From NCBI RefSeq assembly GCF_000960475.2, contig NZ_JZDQ02000009.1, positions 104,621-168,620 on the forward strand: 64,000 bases of DNA. Direction: 5' to 3'. The notes beneath the pieces are model-generated. The model did not search any database. It worked only from the letters and a program-made list of their open reading frames with translations, and had not been told where the DNA came from. Below are positions 7,967 to 16,706 of this stretch, in pieces. The DNA comes from Nocardioides luteus. GTDB lineage: Bacteria; Actinomycetota; Actinomycetes; Propionibacteriales; Nocardioidaceae. Numbering within the stretch: position 1 is the stretch's first letter; each line of letters begins with the position of its first letter. Position numbers and translations under genes: made by a program.

Positions 7967-8768
7967 GACCCTCCCCCTCGCCGAGGTCGCCGGCAAGCTC
8001 GAGTCCGGGATGACCATCGGCATCGGCGGCTGGGGCTCGCGGCGCAAGCCGATGGCGCTGGTCAAAGAGATCCTCCGCAGCGACGTCACCGACCTGACCG
8101 TGGTCGCCTTCGGCGGCCCCGACGTGGGCCTGCTCGCCCGCGCCGGGAAGATCCGCAAGCTGGTCTACGGCTTCGTCAGCCTCGACTCGATCCCGCTCGA
8201 CCCCAACTTCACCCGCGCCCGCGAGCGCGGCGAGATCCCGGAGACGAGCGAGTACGACGAAGGCATGTTCGTCGCCGGCCTGAAGGCGGGCGCCAACCGG
8301 CTCTCGTTCCAGCCCATCCGCGCCGGCCTCGGCAGCGACGTGATGGCGATGAACCCCGACCTCAAGACGGTGAGGTCGCCCTACGACGACGAGGAGTACG
8401 TCGCCGTCCCCGGCCTCCGCCTCGACGTCTCGCTCATCCACCTCAACCGCGCCGACGCCGCCGGAAACGGCCAGTACCTCGGCCCCGACCCCTACTTCGA
8501 CGACCTCTTCGCGATGGCCGCCGACACCACGATCCTGTCGGTCGAGCAGATCGTCTCCACCGACGACCTGACCGCCAAGGCCCCGCCGCAGACCCTCCTG
8601 GTCCCGCGGATCTTCGTGAACCACGTCGTCGAAGCCCCGGGCGGCGCCCACTTCACCAGCTGCGATCCCGACTACGGACGCGACGAGGAGTTCCAGAAGT
8701 CGTACGTGGCCGCCGCCAAGTCCGACTCCGACAGCGACTGGACCGAGTTCGAGGAGCGTTACCTGTGA
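7956..8768 (+). CDS. ipdA: IpdA, alpha subunit of the COCHEA-CoA hydrolase
   Basis: A 270-residue protein of the class I CoA-transferase fold. IpdA with IpdB forms a heterotetramer that, unlike true CoA transferases, hydrolytically opens the last steroid ring (ring C) of COCHEA-CoA. The N-terminus carries the glycine-rich CoA-transferase alpha signature GMTIGIGGWGSRRKPMALV. The long HLNRADAAGNGQYLGPDPYFDDL region is typical of IpdA. The ATG at 7956 overlaps the fadE33 end by 11 bases, and the stop overlaps the ipdB GTG (GTGA). Both subunits are adjacent, as expected for an obligate complex. Confidence 0.87.
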   Translation: MLDKTLPLAEVAGKLESGMTIGIGGWGSRRKPMALVKEILRSDVTDLTVVAFGGPDVGLLARAGKIRKLVYGFVSLDSIPLDPNFTRARERGEIPETSEYDEGMFVAGLKAGANRLSFQPIRAGLGSDVMAMNPDLKTVRSPYDDEEYVAVPGLRLDVSLIHLNRADAAGNGQYLGPDPYFDDLFAMAADTTILSVEQIVSTDDLTAKAPPQTLLVPRIFVNHVVEAPGGAHFTSCDPDYGRDEEFQKSYVAAAKSDSDSDWTEFEERYL

Positions 8769-9514
8769 CCACCCAGACCATCACTCGAGCCGACGTCTGC
8801 GTCGCCGCCGTCTCCGATGCCTTCAAGGGGTCCGGCGAGGTGCTCGCCCACGCCGTCGGGATCGTGCCGGCCATCGGCGTACGCCTGGCCAAGGCCACCC
8901 ACACCCCCGAGCTCGCGCTCAGCGACGGCGAGGCGTTCATGATGGCCGCGGCCCCGCCGTTGCTGAAGACCGCGGCGGCCGGCGGCACCCCCGAGGCGTG
9001 GGTGCCGTTCCGCAGCATCTTCGACATCGTCGCCAGCGGCCGCCGGCACTCGATGATGGGCGCCAGCCAGATCGACCGCCACGGCAACCAGAACATCTCC
9101 TCGATCGGCGACTGGCGCAGGCCGAAGCGCCAGCTGATCGGCGTACGCGGGGCGCCGGGCAACACCGTCAACCACCGCGTCGACTACTGGGTCGCCAAGC
9201 ACTCCGCCCGGATCTTCGTCGACCGCGTCGACGTCGCCAGCGGCGTCGGCAACGACCGCGCCACCGGCACCGCCGGCCGGTTCCACGACCTCGGCGTCAT
9301 CGTCACCAACCTCGCCGTCTTCGGCTACGACGACGCTGGACTCGTCAAGGTCGTCTCGATCCACCCCGGTGTCACCCCCGAGGAGCTTCAGGAGGCCACC
9401 GGCTTCCCGATCGACGCCGCCGACGCCCCCCTCACCCGCGAGCCCACGGCGGACGAGCTGAAGATCATCGAGGCAGAAGACCCGAAGGGCCTCCGCTTCA
9501 AAGAGGTTCCCTGA
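8765..9514 (+). CDS. ipdB: IpdB, beta subunit of the COCHEA-CoA hydrolase
   Basis: A 249-residue CoA-transferase beta-type subunit that completes the IpdAB ring hydrolase. The first residues (TTQTITRADVCVAAVSDAFKGSGEVLAHAVG) and LALSDGEAFMMA, SMMGASQIDRHGNQNISSIGDW and HHRVDYWVAKHSARIFVDRVD-like stretches match IpdB relatives. The GTG start at 8765 overlaps the ipdA stop. It ends the echA20 operon and converges with kstR2. In mycobacteria the next gene is ipdC; here ipdC is missing and a nested palindrome follows. Confidence 0.86.
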   Translation: MTTQTITRADVCVAAVSDAFKGSGEVLAHAVGIVPAIGVRLAKATHTPELALSDGEAFMMAAAPPLLKTAAAGGTPEAWVPFRSIFDIVASGRRHSMMGASQIDRHGNQNISSIGDWRRPKRQLIGVRGAPGNTVNHRVDYWVAKHSARIFVDRVDVASGVGNDRATGTAGRFHDLGVIVTNLAVFGYDDAGLVKVVSIHPGVTPEELQEATGFPIDAADAPLTREPTADELKIIEAEDPKGLRFKEVP

Positions 9515-9523
9515 CCTGTCCGT

Positions 9524-9615
9524 CGAGTCGACTCGTCCTGACCGAGATCCGTGCCGAGTCGGCTCGTCCTAACGAGCCGACTCGGCGGAATTCTTGGTCA
9601 GGACGAGCCGACTCG
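9524..9615. repeat. Nested palindromes, family C (CCGACTCGGC), between ipdB and kstR2
   Basis: Outer arms 9524-9543 and 9596-9615 pair with one mismatch. An inner perfect 15-bp stem, GCCGAGTCGGCTCGT (9553-9567) with 9572-9586, has a four-base loop. The whole element fills the gap between the convergent genes ipdB and kstR2. A related nested element is at 63566-63662. Confidence 0.82.
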
Positions 9616-9618
9616 GCG

Positions 9619-10236
9619 TCAGGCGAGGATCCCGGCGTGGAGCAGCTTCAGATACTGCTCCGAGAGCGTCTCGGGGGTATGGCGGCCGCCGGGGCGATAC
9701 CAGGAGACCGTGGACCAGACGCCGTCACGGATGAACCGATAGGTCAGCGCGGGGTCGAGCGAGGCCTGGAAGACGCCCGCCGCCTGGCCGGCCTCGAGGA
9801 CCCGGATCCACAGCGCCTCGTTGTCACGGGAACGCTCGGCGACGAATTCGAAGCCCTCGACGGTCGCCAGGAAGGCGGCCTCGTTCTGGTAGAGCGCGAC
9901 GGCGAGCCGCTCGTTGTGGATCGTCCGGAAGGACTCCGCGATCAGCCCGTCCAGGTCGGCCTGCGGGTCCACACCGGACTCGACGATCTCGGTGAACCGC
10001 GCGTTGAGCCCGTCGAGGAACCCGGAGAGCAGCTCGGTCAGCATCGCTTCCTTGGAGCGGAAGTGGTGGTAGAGCGAGCCCGAGAGGATCCCCGCGGCAT
10101 CGGCGATGTCGCGTACGGTCGTCTGGGAGAACCCCTTGGTCGCGAACATCTCGCCGGCCAGCGTGAGCAGCTCGGCCCGCCGCGACGACCCCGACGCCGT
10201 CCCCCGCCTTCTCGGCGCAACCCCCGTGTCAGTCAT
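9619..10236 (-). CDS. kstR2: TetR-family repressor KstR2
   Basis: A 205-residue TetR repressor. KstR2 controls HIP catabolism and is released by HIP-CoA. The HTH region (GFSQTTVRDIADAAGILSGSLYHHFRSKEAML) is almost the same as I recall for mycobacterial KstR2, and the C-terminal RFIRDGVWSTVSWYRPGG matches its characteristic RFIRDTTWVSVRWYRPGG segment, so the assignment does not rely on context alone. It is divergent from fadD3 with an operator in the 46-base gap, implying autorepression. The start ATG is at 10234-10236. Confidence 0.92.
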   Translation of the reverse strand: MTDTGVAPRRRGTASGSSRRAELLTLAGEMFATKGFSQTTVRDIADAAGILSGSLYHHFRSKEAMLTELLSGFLDGLNARFTEIVESGVDPQADLDGLIAESFRTIHNERLAVALYQNEAAFLATVEGFEFVAERSRDNEALWIRVLEAGQAAGVFQASLDPALTYRFIRDGVWSTVSWYRPGGRHTPETLSEQYLKLLHAGILA

Positions 10237-10251
10237 GGGCAGAGTCTACCA

Positions 10252-10265
10252 AACAAGCAGTTGCT
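10252..10265. promoter_or_regulatory. KstR2 operator between kstR2 and fadD3
   Basis: AACAAGCAGTTGCT agrees with AnCAAGnnCTTGnT except for G at the first position of the right core. It is centred between the divergent starts of kstR2 (10236) and fadD3 (10283), so it can serve both autoregulation and control of HIP activation. Confidence 0.78.
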
Positions 10266-10282
10266 CAACTACGCTTGCGAGG

Positions 10283-11812
10283 GTGACCCCCCGCACGATC
10301 CCCGCCCTGATCGAGAAGGCCGAGCAGACGTACGCCGACCACCCGGCGATCGTCGACGGCCCCACGACGCTCACCTACACCGAGCTCGCCGACGCGGCGG
10401 AGAAGGCCGCGCGCGCCTTCCTCGCCAGTGGCGTACGCAGCGGCGACCGCGTCGCGATCTGGGCGCCCAACCGCTGGGAGTTCCCGGTCGCGGTCCTCGG
10501 TGCGCAGACGATCGGGGCGGCCGTGGTGCCGCTGAACACCCGATACCGGGGCCATGAGGCGCGCGAGATCCTGGAGCGGTCCCGTGCCACCGCGCTGGTG
10601 ACGGTCAACGGCTTCCTCGGCACCGACTACGTGCAGATGCTCCACGATGCCGGCCCGCTCCCGGAGCACCTGCTGACCATCGTCGACCTCGCCGACGGCT
10701 GGGACGAGTTCCTGGCGAGGGGCGACAGCACGACCGATCAGCGCCTCGAGGACGCCAAGGCGACCGTCACCCCCGACACCCTCGCCGACCTGCTGTTCAC
10801 CTCCGGCACCACCGGCAAGCCGAAGGGCGTGATGAGCGCCCAGCGCCAGACGATCGGCGTCGCCGACGTCTGGGCCCGCGGCGCCGCGCTCTCCCCCGAG
10901 GATCGCTACGCCATCGTCAACCCGTTCTTCCACGGCTTCGGCTACAAGGCCGGCTTCATCGCGGCGTTCACCGCGGGCAGCACGGTCTACCCGATCGCGA
11001 CCTATGACCCGTCCCAGGCGCTGAAGCTGATCCAGGACGAGCGGATCACCGTCCTCCCCGGCGCTCCCACGATCTTCACCACGCTCATCAACCACCCCGA
11101 CCTGAAGGCGTACGACCTCTCCTCGCTGCGCTTCGCGATCGCCGGCGCCGCGAGCGTCCCGGAGAGCCTCTTCGCCGACATGCGAGACATCCTCGGGATC
11201 GACGAGGTCAAGGGCGCCTACGGCCTCACCGAGTGCATGGTCGCCACGACCACCCGCCCCGGCGAGGACCCCGAGCATGTCGCCAAGGTCGTCGGCCCCG
11301 CGGTCGAGGGCCTGGAGATCCGCACCGTCACCGCGACCGGCGAGGACGCCGAGCCGGGCGAGGACGGGGAGGTCTGGATCCGCGGTGACAACGTCATGCT
11401 CGGCTACTTCGAGAACCCTGAGGCCACCGCCGAGGCGATCGACGAGGACGGCTGGCTCCACACCGGCGACGTCGGCTATCTCGACGAGCACGGCTGCCTG
11501 AAGATCACCGACCGGATCAAGGACATGTTCACCGTCGGCGGCTTCAACGTCTATCCCGCCGAGGTGGAGAACACCCTCGCCGGGCACCCTGGCATCGTCG
11601 AGGCGGCGGTGATCGGCATCCCCGACGCCCGGCTGGGCCAGGTGGGCAAGGCCTTCGTCGTCGTCCGCGACGACCTGGACCCCGACACGATCGCGACCTG
11701 GCTCAAGGATCGGCTCGCCAACTACAAGCAGCCGCGGGCGTACGTGCTGGTCGACAGCCTCCCGCGCAACGCCAGCGGCAAGGTCCTCAAGACGGACCTG
11801 CGCGACACATAG
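10283..11812 (+). CDS. fadD3: HIP-CoA ligase FadD3 (acyl-CoA synthetase)
   Basis: A 509-residue adenylate-forming ligase of full length. FadD3 activates the two-ring steroid propionate HIP with ATP and CoA; its product feeds the FadE30 step and also relieves KstR2. Motifs: the P-loop-like DLLFTSGTTGKPKGVMSA, the A5 segment YGLTECMVATTTRPGE, WLHTGDVGYLDEHGCLKITDRIKDMF, and the catalytic lysine near the end in NASGKVLKTDL. I chose GTG at 10283; longer upstream reading runs into kstR2. Adjacency to kstR2 and the operator at 10252 supports FadD3 over a generic ligase. Confidence 0.88.
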   Translation: MTPRTIPALIEKAEQTYADHPAIVDGPTTLTYTELADAAEKAARAFLASGVRSGDRVAIWAPNRWEFPVAVLGAQTIGAAVVPLNTRYRGHEAREILERSRATALVTVNGFLGTDYVQMLHDAGPLPEHLLTIVDLADGWDEFLARGDSTTDQRLEDAKATVTPDTLADLLFTSGTTGKPKGVMSAQRQTIGVADVWARGAALSPEDRYAIVNPFFHGFGYKAGFIAAFTAGSTVYPIATYDPSQALKLIQDERITVLPGAPTIFTTLINHPDLKAYDLSSLRFAIAGAASVPESLFADMRDILGIDEVKGAYGLTECMVATTTRPGEDPEHVAKVVGPAVEGLEIRTVTATGEDAEPGEDGEVWIRGDNVMLGYFENPEATAEAIDEDGWLHTGDVGYLDEHGCLKITDRIKDMFTVGGFNVYPAEVENTLAGHPGIVEAAVIGIPDARLGQVGKAFVVVRDDLDPDTIATWLKDRLANYKQPRAYVLVDSLPRNASGKVLKTDLRDT

Positions 11813-11890
11813 ACATATCTGTGAGACACCCCACCCCGCGGGGGTATAGGTTTCCGGAGCCCGTCTTCACTTTCCCCCACGGAGGCTTCG

Positions 11891-14719
11891 ATGCCCCGAC
11901 GCGCCAAGATCGCGTCCCTCTCCGGCACCATCCTCGCTCTCGGTGCGACCGCAGTAGCGATCCCCCTGACGCTGAACTCCGCCACCGCCGAACCGACCAC
12001 GTCCGGCCCGCTGGCCGCCTTCGCGGCGGCGAACCGGGAGCCGTTGAAGGTCCCCGCCGGCCCGGTCGACGCGCATGTCGAGAAGGTCGCGCTGACCACC
12101 TCGAGCGGCAGGGCGACCGAGCACGCGACGAAGGTCGACAAGCCCCACACCGACGCGATCAAGAGCGACCCGCAGGACGTCAGCGGCTTCGGCGTCGTCG
12201 GCGTCACTTGGTCCGGCGAGATCGCCGACGGCGTACGCCCCGAGATCCGCACCCTGAAGGACGACGTGTGGTCGTCGTGGACCCCGATGTCGGTCGACGT
12301 CGACGACCACGGTCCGGACGCCGGCACCGCTGAGGCGAAGAGCGTCCGCCCGGGCACCGACGAGTTCCTCGCCGGTCACGTCGACCAGGTGCAGACCAGG
12401 ATCATCGTCCCCGACGCCGCCGAGATCCCCGGCGCCCTCGAGCTCGCGGTGATCGAGCCTGGCAAGCCTGCCGAGACGGTCGAGGAGCTCCCGGAGATCC
12501 ACACCGACAAGAACAAGCCGACCGCGGCCAGCGCCCACAGCGGCAACAAGGACTCCGACCTCAACCTGGTCGCGTCCACCTACACCGCGAGCCCGACGAT
12601 CTACAGCCGTGCGCAGTGGGGTGCCGACGAGTCGATCCGTGAGCAGAGCGCCCCGACCTACCGCCAGATCCACGGCGGTTTCGTCCACCACGCCGCGGGC
12701 ACCAACGACTACACCGAGACCGACGTCCCCGGCATCATCCGAGGCATCTTCGAGTACCACGTGAAGACCCGTGGCTACCGCGACGTCGGCTACAACTTCT
12801 TCGTCGACAAGTTCGGCCGCATCTGGGAGGGACGCTATGGCGGCGTCGCGCTGCCGGTCGAGGGCGCCCACACCAGCGGCTACAACTACGACAGCTTCGG
12901 TGCCGCGGCGCTCGGCTGCTTCGACACGGTCGCGGCCGGCTGTCCTGACGACACCGGCGCGACGCAGAACCAGCCGACGGACGCGATGATCCAGGCGTAC
13001 GGCTCCCTCTACGCCTGGAAGCTGTCCCTCCACGGCGTCACCGCCAACGCCACCGACGTGACCCTGACCAAGACCGACGGCACCAAGACGGTCTTCCCGT
13101 ACGCGATCCAGGGCCACCGCGACGCCAACACGACGGCGACCATCTGCCCCGGTGAGAACCTCGAGGCGAAGCTTCCCCAGATCCGCTCGCTGGCCGCGAG
13201 CCTGCAGAAGAGCTGGTCCGGGCGTGACCTGGAGTCCAACATCGCCGGCACGAGCCACTCCGACTTCGTGGCACGCCGGGCCTCGGACGGCCGGATCTTC
13301 ACGCTGCGTACGGGCGGGTTCGCCGGGTTCGGCTCGACCAGGAAGTCCTCGACGGTCGGCAGCACCGTGCGCGAGGCCGTCGTCACCCCGGACATCACCG
13401 GCGACGGCAAGGCCGACCTGATCCAGGTCCGCGACGACGGCTCGGCCGGCATCCGCAAGGGCCGCGGCGACGGCACCTTCGCGGCGGTCTTCAAGACTCT
13501 CGGCAGGAGCACGTTCTCGGGCGTCTCCAAGATCACCGCGACCGGCAACATCGGTGGCACCTCGGCCAACGACCTGATCGGCAAGAACGCGAAGGGCTAC
13601 CTGGTCCGCTACACGGGCAACGGCTCCGGCGGATTCACCCGGGCGGGCACGACGCGCTCGCTGAGCGGCTTCGACAAGCTCGCCGCGACGGGTGACGTCA
13701 ACAAGGACGGGAAGCGCGACCTGATCGGCCGCAAGTCCGGCGCGCTCTACTACTTCAAGGGTTCCGGCTCGGGCACGTTCGGCTCGCCGGTCAAGCTCTC
13801 GACGCAGAGCCCGTCGTGGTCATCGCTGGTCCAGATCTCCGGCTACGGCGACTTCACCGGCGACGGGCGTGGTGACCTGATCGGCCGGGACTCGTCCAAC
13901 CGCGGCTGGATCTACCCCGCCTCCGGCTCGGGCTTCGGCAAGCCGCTGGGTCCGTACGCGGACGTCAACCGCACCCTCGTCGGCGCGGTCAACCTCCTCG
14001 GCAACAGCCTCCCGGACCTGGTGATGAAGTCCGGCTCGACGCTCTACGTGAAGCCGAACAGCGGTCGGGTCAGCCTGGCCGCGCCGGTCGACAGCGGCAT
14101 CACGCTGACGAGCGCCACCGCGCTGATGAACGCCGGCGACTGGAACCGCGACGGCAAGGGCGACTTCCTGGCGAAGATGTCGGACGGTTCGGTCCGCCTC
14201 TACCGCGGCTACGGCACCGGCAAGTTCGCCAGCCCGGTCACGATCGCGACCGGCCTCGGCACAGTCAGCGTCATCGACGCGGTCGGCGACATCACCGGCG
14301 ACGGCTACCCGGACCTGATGGGTCGCACCTCCGACGGCACGATCAAGCTGTGGCCGGGCACGGGCTCGACCAAGGTCGGCGCCTCGATCGTGATGAAGTC
14401 CTCGGCCGCGGGCACCCGCCTGGTCGGCGTCGGGCGCTGGAACAGCGGCAACACCCCCGACGTGCTCTTCGTCAACGGCACCAGCACCGTCGTCCACGAG
14501 AGCAACGGGCCTGGCGGCCTGGTCTCCACACAGACGCTGTCGATCAACCTGTCGGGCTATGACGCGGTGCTCGGCGTACGCGACCTGCGGGCCGGCTCGG
14601 GTGGCGACCTGATCGTGCGGTCGGGCAGCTACATCTATGCGCTGGAGCGCAACAGCGCCGGCACCGGCGTGACCCGCACCTACCTGGGTGCGCTCTCGGG
14701 CTACAACCTGCTGGGCTGA
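11891..14719 (+). CDS. Secreted PGRP/amidase-2 protein with FG-GAP repeat propeller
   Basis: A 942-residue exported protein. Residues 1-33 form a signal peptide ending NSATA. Residues ~235-425 form a PGRP/N-acetylmuramoyl-L-alanine amidase domain: YSRAQWGADESI, the zinc-ligand segments FVHHAAGTND (near 264) and VEGAHTSGYN, VGYNFFVDKFGRIWEGRYGG, and IQGHRDANTTATICPG near 407. From ~455 to the end are VCBS/FG-GAP repeats with Ca-binding-like loops (DITGDGKADLI, DVNKDGKRDLI, DFTGDGRGDLI, DWNRDGKGDFL, DITGDGYPDLM), which usually form a beta-propeller. It likely cleaves peptidoglycan stem peptides outside the cell, of self or of competitors. A GGAGG site lies seven bases before the ATG. No membrane anchor is seen. 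Confidence 0.88.
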   Translation: MPRRAKIASLSGTILALGATAVAIPLTLNSATAEPTTSGPLAAFAAANREPLKVPAGPVDAHVEKVALTTSSGRATEHATKVDKPHTDAIKSDPQDVSGFGVVGVTWSGEIADGVRPEIRTLKDDVWSSWTPMSVDVDDHGPDAGTAEAKSVRPGTDEFLAGHVDQVQTRIIVPDAAEIPGALELAVIEPGKPAETVEELPEIHTDKNKPTAASAHSGNKDSDLNLVASTYTASPTIYSRAQWGADESIREQSAPTYRQIHGGFVHHAAGTNDYTETDVPGIIRGIFEYHVKTRGYRDVGYNFFVDKFGRIWEGRYGGVALPVEGAHTSGYNYDSFGAAALGCFDTVAAGCPDDTGATQNQPTDAMIQAYGSLYAWKLSLHGVTANATDVTLTKTDGTKTVFPYAIQGHRDANTTATICPGENLEAKLPQIRSLAASLQKSWSGRDLESNIAGTSHSDFVARRASDGRIFTLRTGGFAGFGSTRKSSTVGSTVREAVVTPDITGDGKADLIQVRDDGSAGIRKGRGDGTFAAVFKTLGRSTFSGVSKITATGNIGGTSANDLIGKNAKGYLVRYTGNGSGGFTRAGTTRSLSGFDKLAATGDVNKDGKRDLIGRKSGALYYFKGSGSGTFGSPVKLSTQSPSWSSLVQISGYGDFTGDGRGDLIGRDSSNRGWIYPASGSGFGKPLGPYADVNRTLVGAVNLLGNSLPDLVMKSGSTLYVKPNSGRVSLAAPVDSGITLTSATALMNAGDWNRDGKGDFLAKMSDGSVRLYRGYGTGKFASPVTIATGLGTVSVIDAVGDITGDGYPDLMGRTSDGTIKLWPGTGSTKVGASIVMKSSAAGTRLVGVGRWNSGNTPDVLFVNGTSTVVHESNGPGGLVSTQTLSINLSGYDAVLGVRDLRAGSGGDLIVRSGSYIYALERNSAGTGVTRTYLGALSGYNLLG

Positions 14720-14722
14720 CCC

Positions 14723-14772
14723 GAGTTGTGAAGCCGAGAGTGGCCCATAGGTCACTCTCGGCTTCACAACTC
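14723..14772. repeat. Long palindrome, family A, second copy
   Basis: Arms 14723-14745 and 14750-14772 pair around a CATA loop. Relative to the copy at 604-651, a T-A pair has become C-G in the middle of the stem and the pairs next to the loop are exchanged with pairing kept through G-U. It again separates convergent genes, and its right arm includes the first two bases of the antiporter stop codon complement. Confidence 0.85.
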
Positions 14773-16363
14773 ACGCGGAGAGCTGGCGCTCCTGGTTGAC
14801 CCGGAGCGCCTTCTCCGCCAGGTCGGAACCAGCGGAGGCGTAGAGGTTCAGGACGGCGTGGGCGCCACGCTTCTTGAGCTCGTCGCGCTCCTCGGGGCGC
14901 AGGGCGATCGCCGCCACGGTGCCGGTGAAGCCGAGCTTGCGGAGCAGGTCCATGGCGAGCAGGTTGTCGCCGTGGAAGGGCATCGTGAGGACGACCAGCT
15001 CCATGCCGGCGCCCTTCTTGACCCGCTCCCAGAAGTCCTGGTCCGTGGCGTCGGCCTCGACGACGTCGAAGCCCTCCTCCTTGAGCGAGGCGGCCCGGAG
15101 CGAGTCGTGCTCGACCGCCAGCACGTGGTAGCCCTGGGTGTCGCGCAGCTCCTCGTAGGTCGTCCGCCCCACCCGGCCCATCCCGACCACCAGCGCCTTG
15201 GCGTCGCCGAGGAGGATCGGCCGGTCGGCCTCCTGGAGCCGCTCGGGCCGGCGCTCCGGCAGCAGCCGGTTGAGCAGGTTGATGAGCTTCGCGGCGTACG
15301 CGTTGAAGACGGCGGCCACCAGGAACGAGAGCGAGGTCGCGACTGCGAGGACGGTCTGCCACTGCGCCGAGGCCAGCCCGGTCGCCGAGGCGATGACGAT
15401 CACGATCAGCCCGAACTCGGAGTAGTTGGTCAGCGTGAACGAGGCCAGCGTCGCGGTGCGGTAACGCAGCCCCATGAAGGCGAAGATCACCACGTACGCC
15501 GCCGCCTGGATCGGCAGCAGGACCTGCAGCACGGTGGCCAGCGCCAGGTCCTCCAGCGAGGGCACCCCGGTCAGCCCGATGCTGAGGAAGAACGCGATGA
15601 GGAAGAGCTCCTTGGTGCTGAACAGCAGCTTGGCCAGCGCCGGCGCCTTGGCGTGCGACCCGAGGAGTACGCCGACCACCAGTGCCCCGAGGTCACCCTT
15701 GAGCCCCACGGTCTCGAAGAGCCAGTGACCCGGCACCAGCGCGATCGCCAGGCCGAACAGCGCGGTCAGCTCGGCCGAGGTGATCCGGTCCCAGACCCGG
15801 TGGGCGAGCCAGGCGCCCGGGAGGAGCAGCACCAGCGCGAAGACCCATGGCGAGGGCCAGTGGCCCTTGGAGATGGTCAGGAACGCCACCGCGACGATGT
15901 CCTGCATGACCAGCACACCGATCGCGATCCGGCCGTAGAGGGTGTTGTTGTCGTGGCGCTCGTCGAGGACCTTGATCGCGAAGACGGTGCTCGAGAAGGA
16001 GAGGACGAACGCGATCAACGCCATCTCCCCCAGGTCGGCGTCGGTGAGGAGCGCGAAGCCGAGCGGGGCGATGCCGGCCAGCAGCCCCACCCCGATGACG
16101 ACGCTGAGCCCGAGGTGGGCGAAGGTGCTCAGCCACACGTCGGGCCGGAGCAGCGATCGCACGTCGAGCTTGAGGCCGATGCCGAACAGGAGGAGCGTGA
16201 CACCCAGATCGGCCAGCGTGTGCAGGCCCTCCAGCTCGCCGACGCCGGCGGCGTGCAGCCCGAACCCGGCGGCCAGGAAGCCGACCAACGGCGGGAGCTT
16301 GAGGAACATCGCGATCAGCCCCGCTCCCAGTGCGACAAGCAGATAGAGCGCGGTCAGCGACAT
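14771..16363 (-). CDS. CPA2 monovalent cation:proton antiporter with TrkA-N domain
   Basis: A 530-residue membrane protein of the KefB/KefC type, expected to exchange K+ (or Na+) for protons. Residues ~1-390 are hydrophobic with about 12 spans, including LPPLVGFLAAGFGLH and LGVTLLLFGIGLKLD typical of CPA2 proteins. A cytosolic Rossmann TrkA-N domain follows, with the nucleotide-binding ALVVGMGRVGRTTYEEL at ~417-433. The ATG at 16361-16363, after GGGGGA, is chosen over an upstream start that adds a polar stretch. It is divergent from the toxin-antitoxin pair and ends in palindrome family A. Confidence 0.85.
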   Translation of the reverse strand: MSLTALYLLVALGAGLIAMFLKLPPLVGFLAAGFGLHAAGVGELEGLHTLADLGVTLLLFGIGLKLDVRSLLRPDVWLSTFAHLGLSVVIGVGLLAGIAPLGFALLTDADLGEMALIAFVLSFSSTVFAIKVLDERHDNNTLYGRIAIGVLVMQDIVAVAFLTISKGHWPSPWVFALVLLLPGAWLAHRVWDRITSAELTALFGLAIALVPGHWLFETVGLKGDLGALVVGVLLGSHAKAPALAKLLFSTKELFLIAFFLSIGLTGVPSLEDLALATVLQVLLPIQAAAYVVIFAFMGLRYRTATLASFTLTNYSEFGLIVIVIASATGLASAQWQTVLAVATSLSFLVAAVFNAYAAKLINLLNRLLPERRPERLQEADRPILLGDAKALVVGMGRVGRTTYEELRDTQGYHVLAVEHDSLRAASLKEEGFDVVEADATDQDFWERVKKGAGMELVVLTMPFHGDNLLAMDLLRKLGFTGTVAAIALRPEERDELKKRGAHAVLNLYASAGSDLAEKALRVNQERQLSA

Positions 16364-16408
16364 ATGGACGTCCCCCAAAGTAAAGCCCGACGGTTCGGCC
16401 ACACGTAC

Positions 16409-16424
16409 GATACCGCGTGATACC
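16409..16424. promoter_or_regulatory. Candidate antitoxin operator (GATACC direct repeat)
   Basis: GATACC occurs at 16409-16414 and again at 16419-16424, exactly one helical turn apart, 22 bases before the antitoxin start. Ribbon-helix-helix antitoxins usually autoregulate by binding short repeats spaced like this. The binding is inferred, not shown. Confidence 0.4.
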
Positions 16425-16445
16425 ACCTCGGGTTACGCTGGGGCC

Positions 16446-16706
16446 ATGGCTATGACTCTGCGACTCAGCGAGGCCGACGACCGGCTGCTGACCGACCGCG
16501 CCCGGACGGAGAACCGGTCCAAGCAGGAGATCGCCCGCGAGGCCATCCGCGCCTACCTCAACGACCACGACCGGCGCATCGAGGATCTCGAGGACGATCT
16601 CGCGCTCGCGCGCTACTCCCTGCGCCGCGAGCTCGGCGAGGTCCGCTACACCCCGCACGCCGAGGCCCGCCGCGCCCTCGGTCTCGACCGCATCGCCAGC
16701 GAGTGA
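16446..16706 (+). CDS. Ribbon-helix-helix antitoxin (RelB/CopG type)
   Basis: An 86-residue protein with an N-terminal MTLRLSEADDRLLTDRARTENRSKQEIAREAIRAYL segment, the beta-strand plus two helices of a ribbon-helix-helix DNA-binding fold. The C-terminal part is charged and probably wraps the toxin. The stop overlaps the following toxin start (GTGA), the normal arrangement of type II toxin-antitoxin operons. No strong ribosome site precedes the ATG, so the transcript may be short-leadered. Confidence 0.85.
   Translation: MAMTLRLSEADDRLLTDRARTENRSKQEIAREAIRAYLNDHDRRIEDLEDDLALARYSLRRELGEVRYTPHAEARRALGLDRIASE

Noticed and set aside
10106..10282. N-terminal extension of FadD3
   Set aside because: The frame is open but runs through kstR2 antisense and has no ligase similarity; GTG 10283 fits the family start.
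15693..16658. Long open frames in other phases of strong genes, such as this one antisense to the antiporter
   Set aside because: High GC content keeps non-coding frames open. These translations are Arg/Gly/Pro-rich and show no domains, so they were left out throughout the window.
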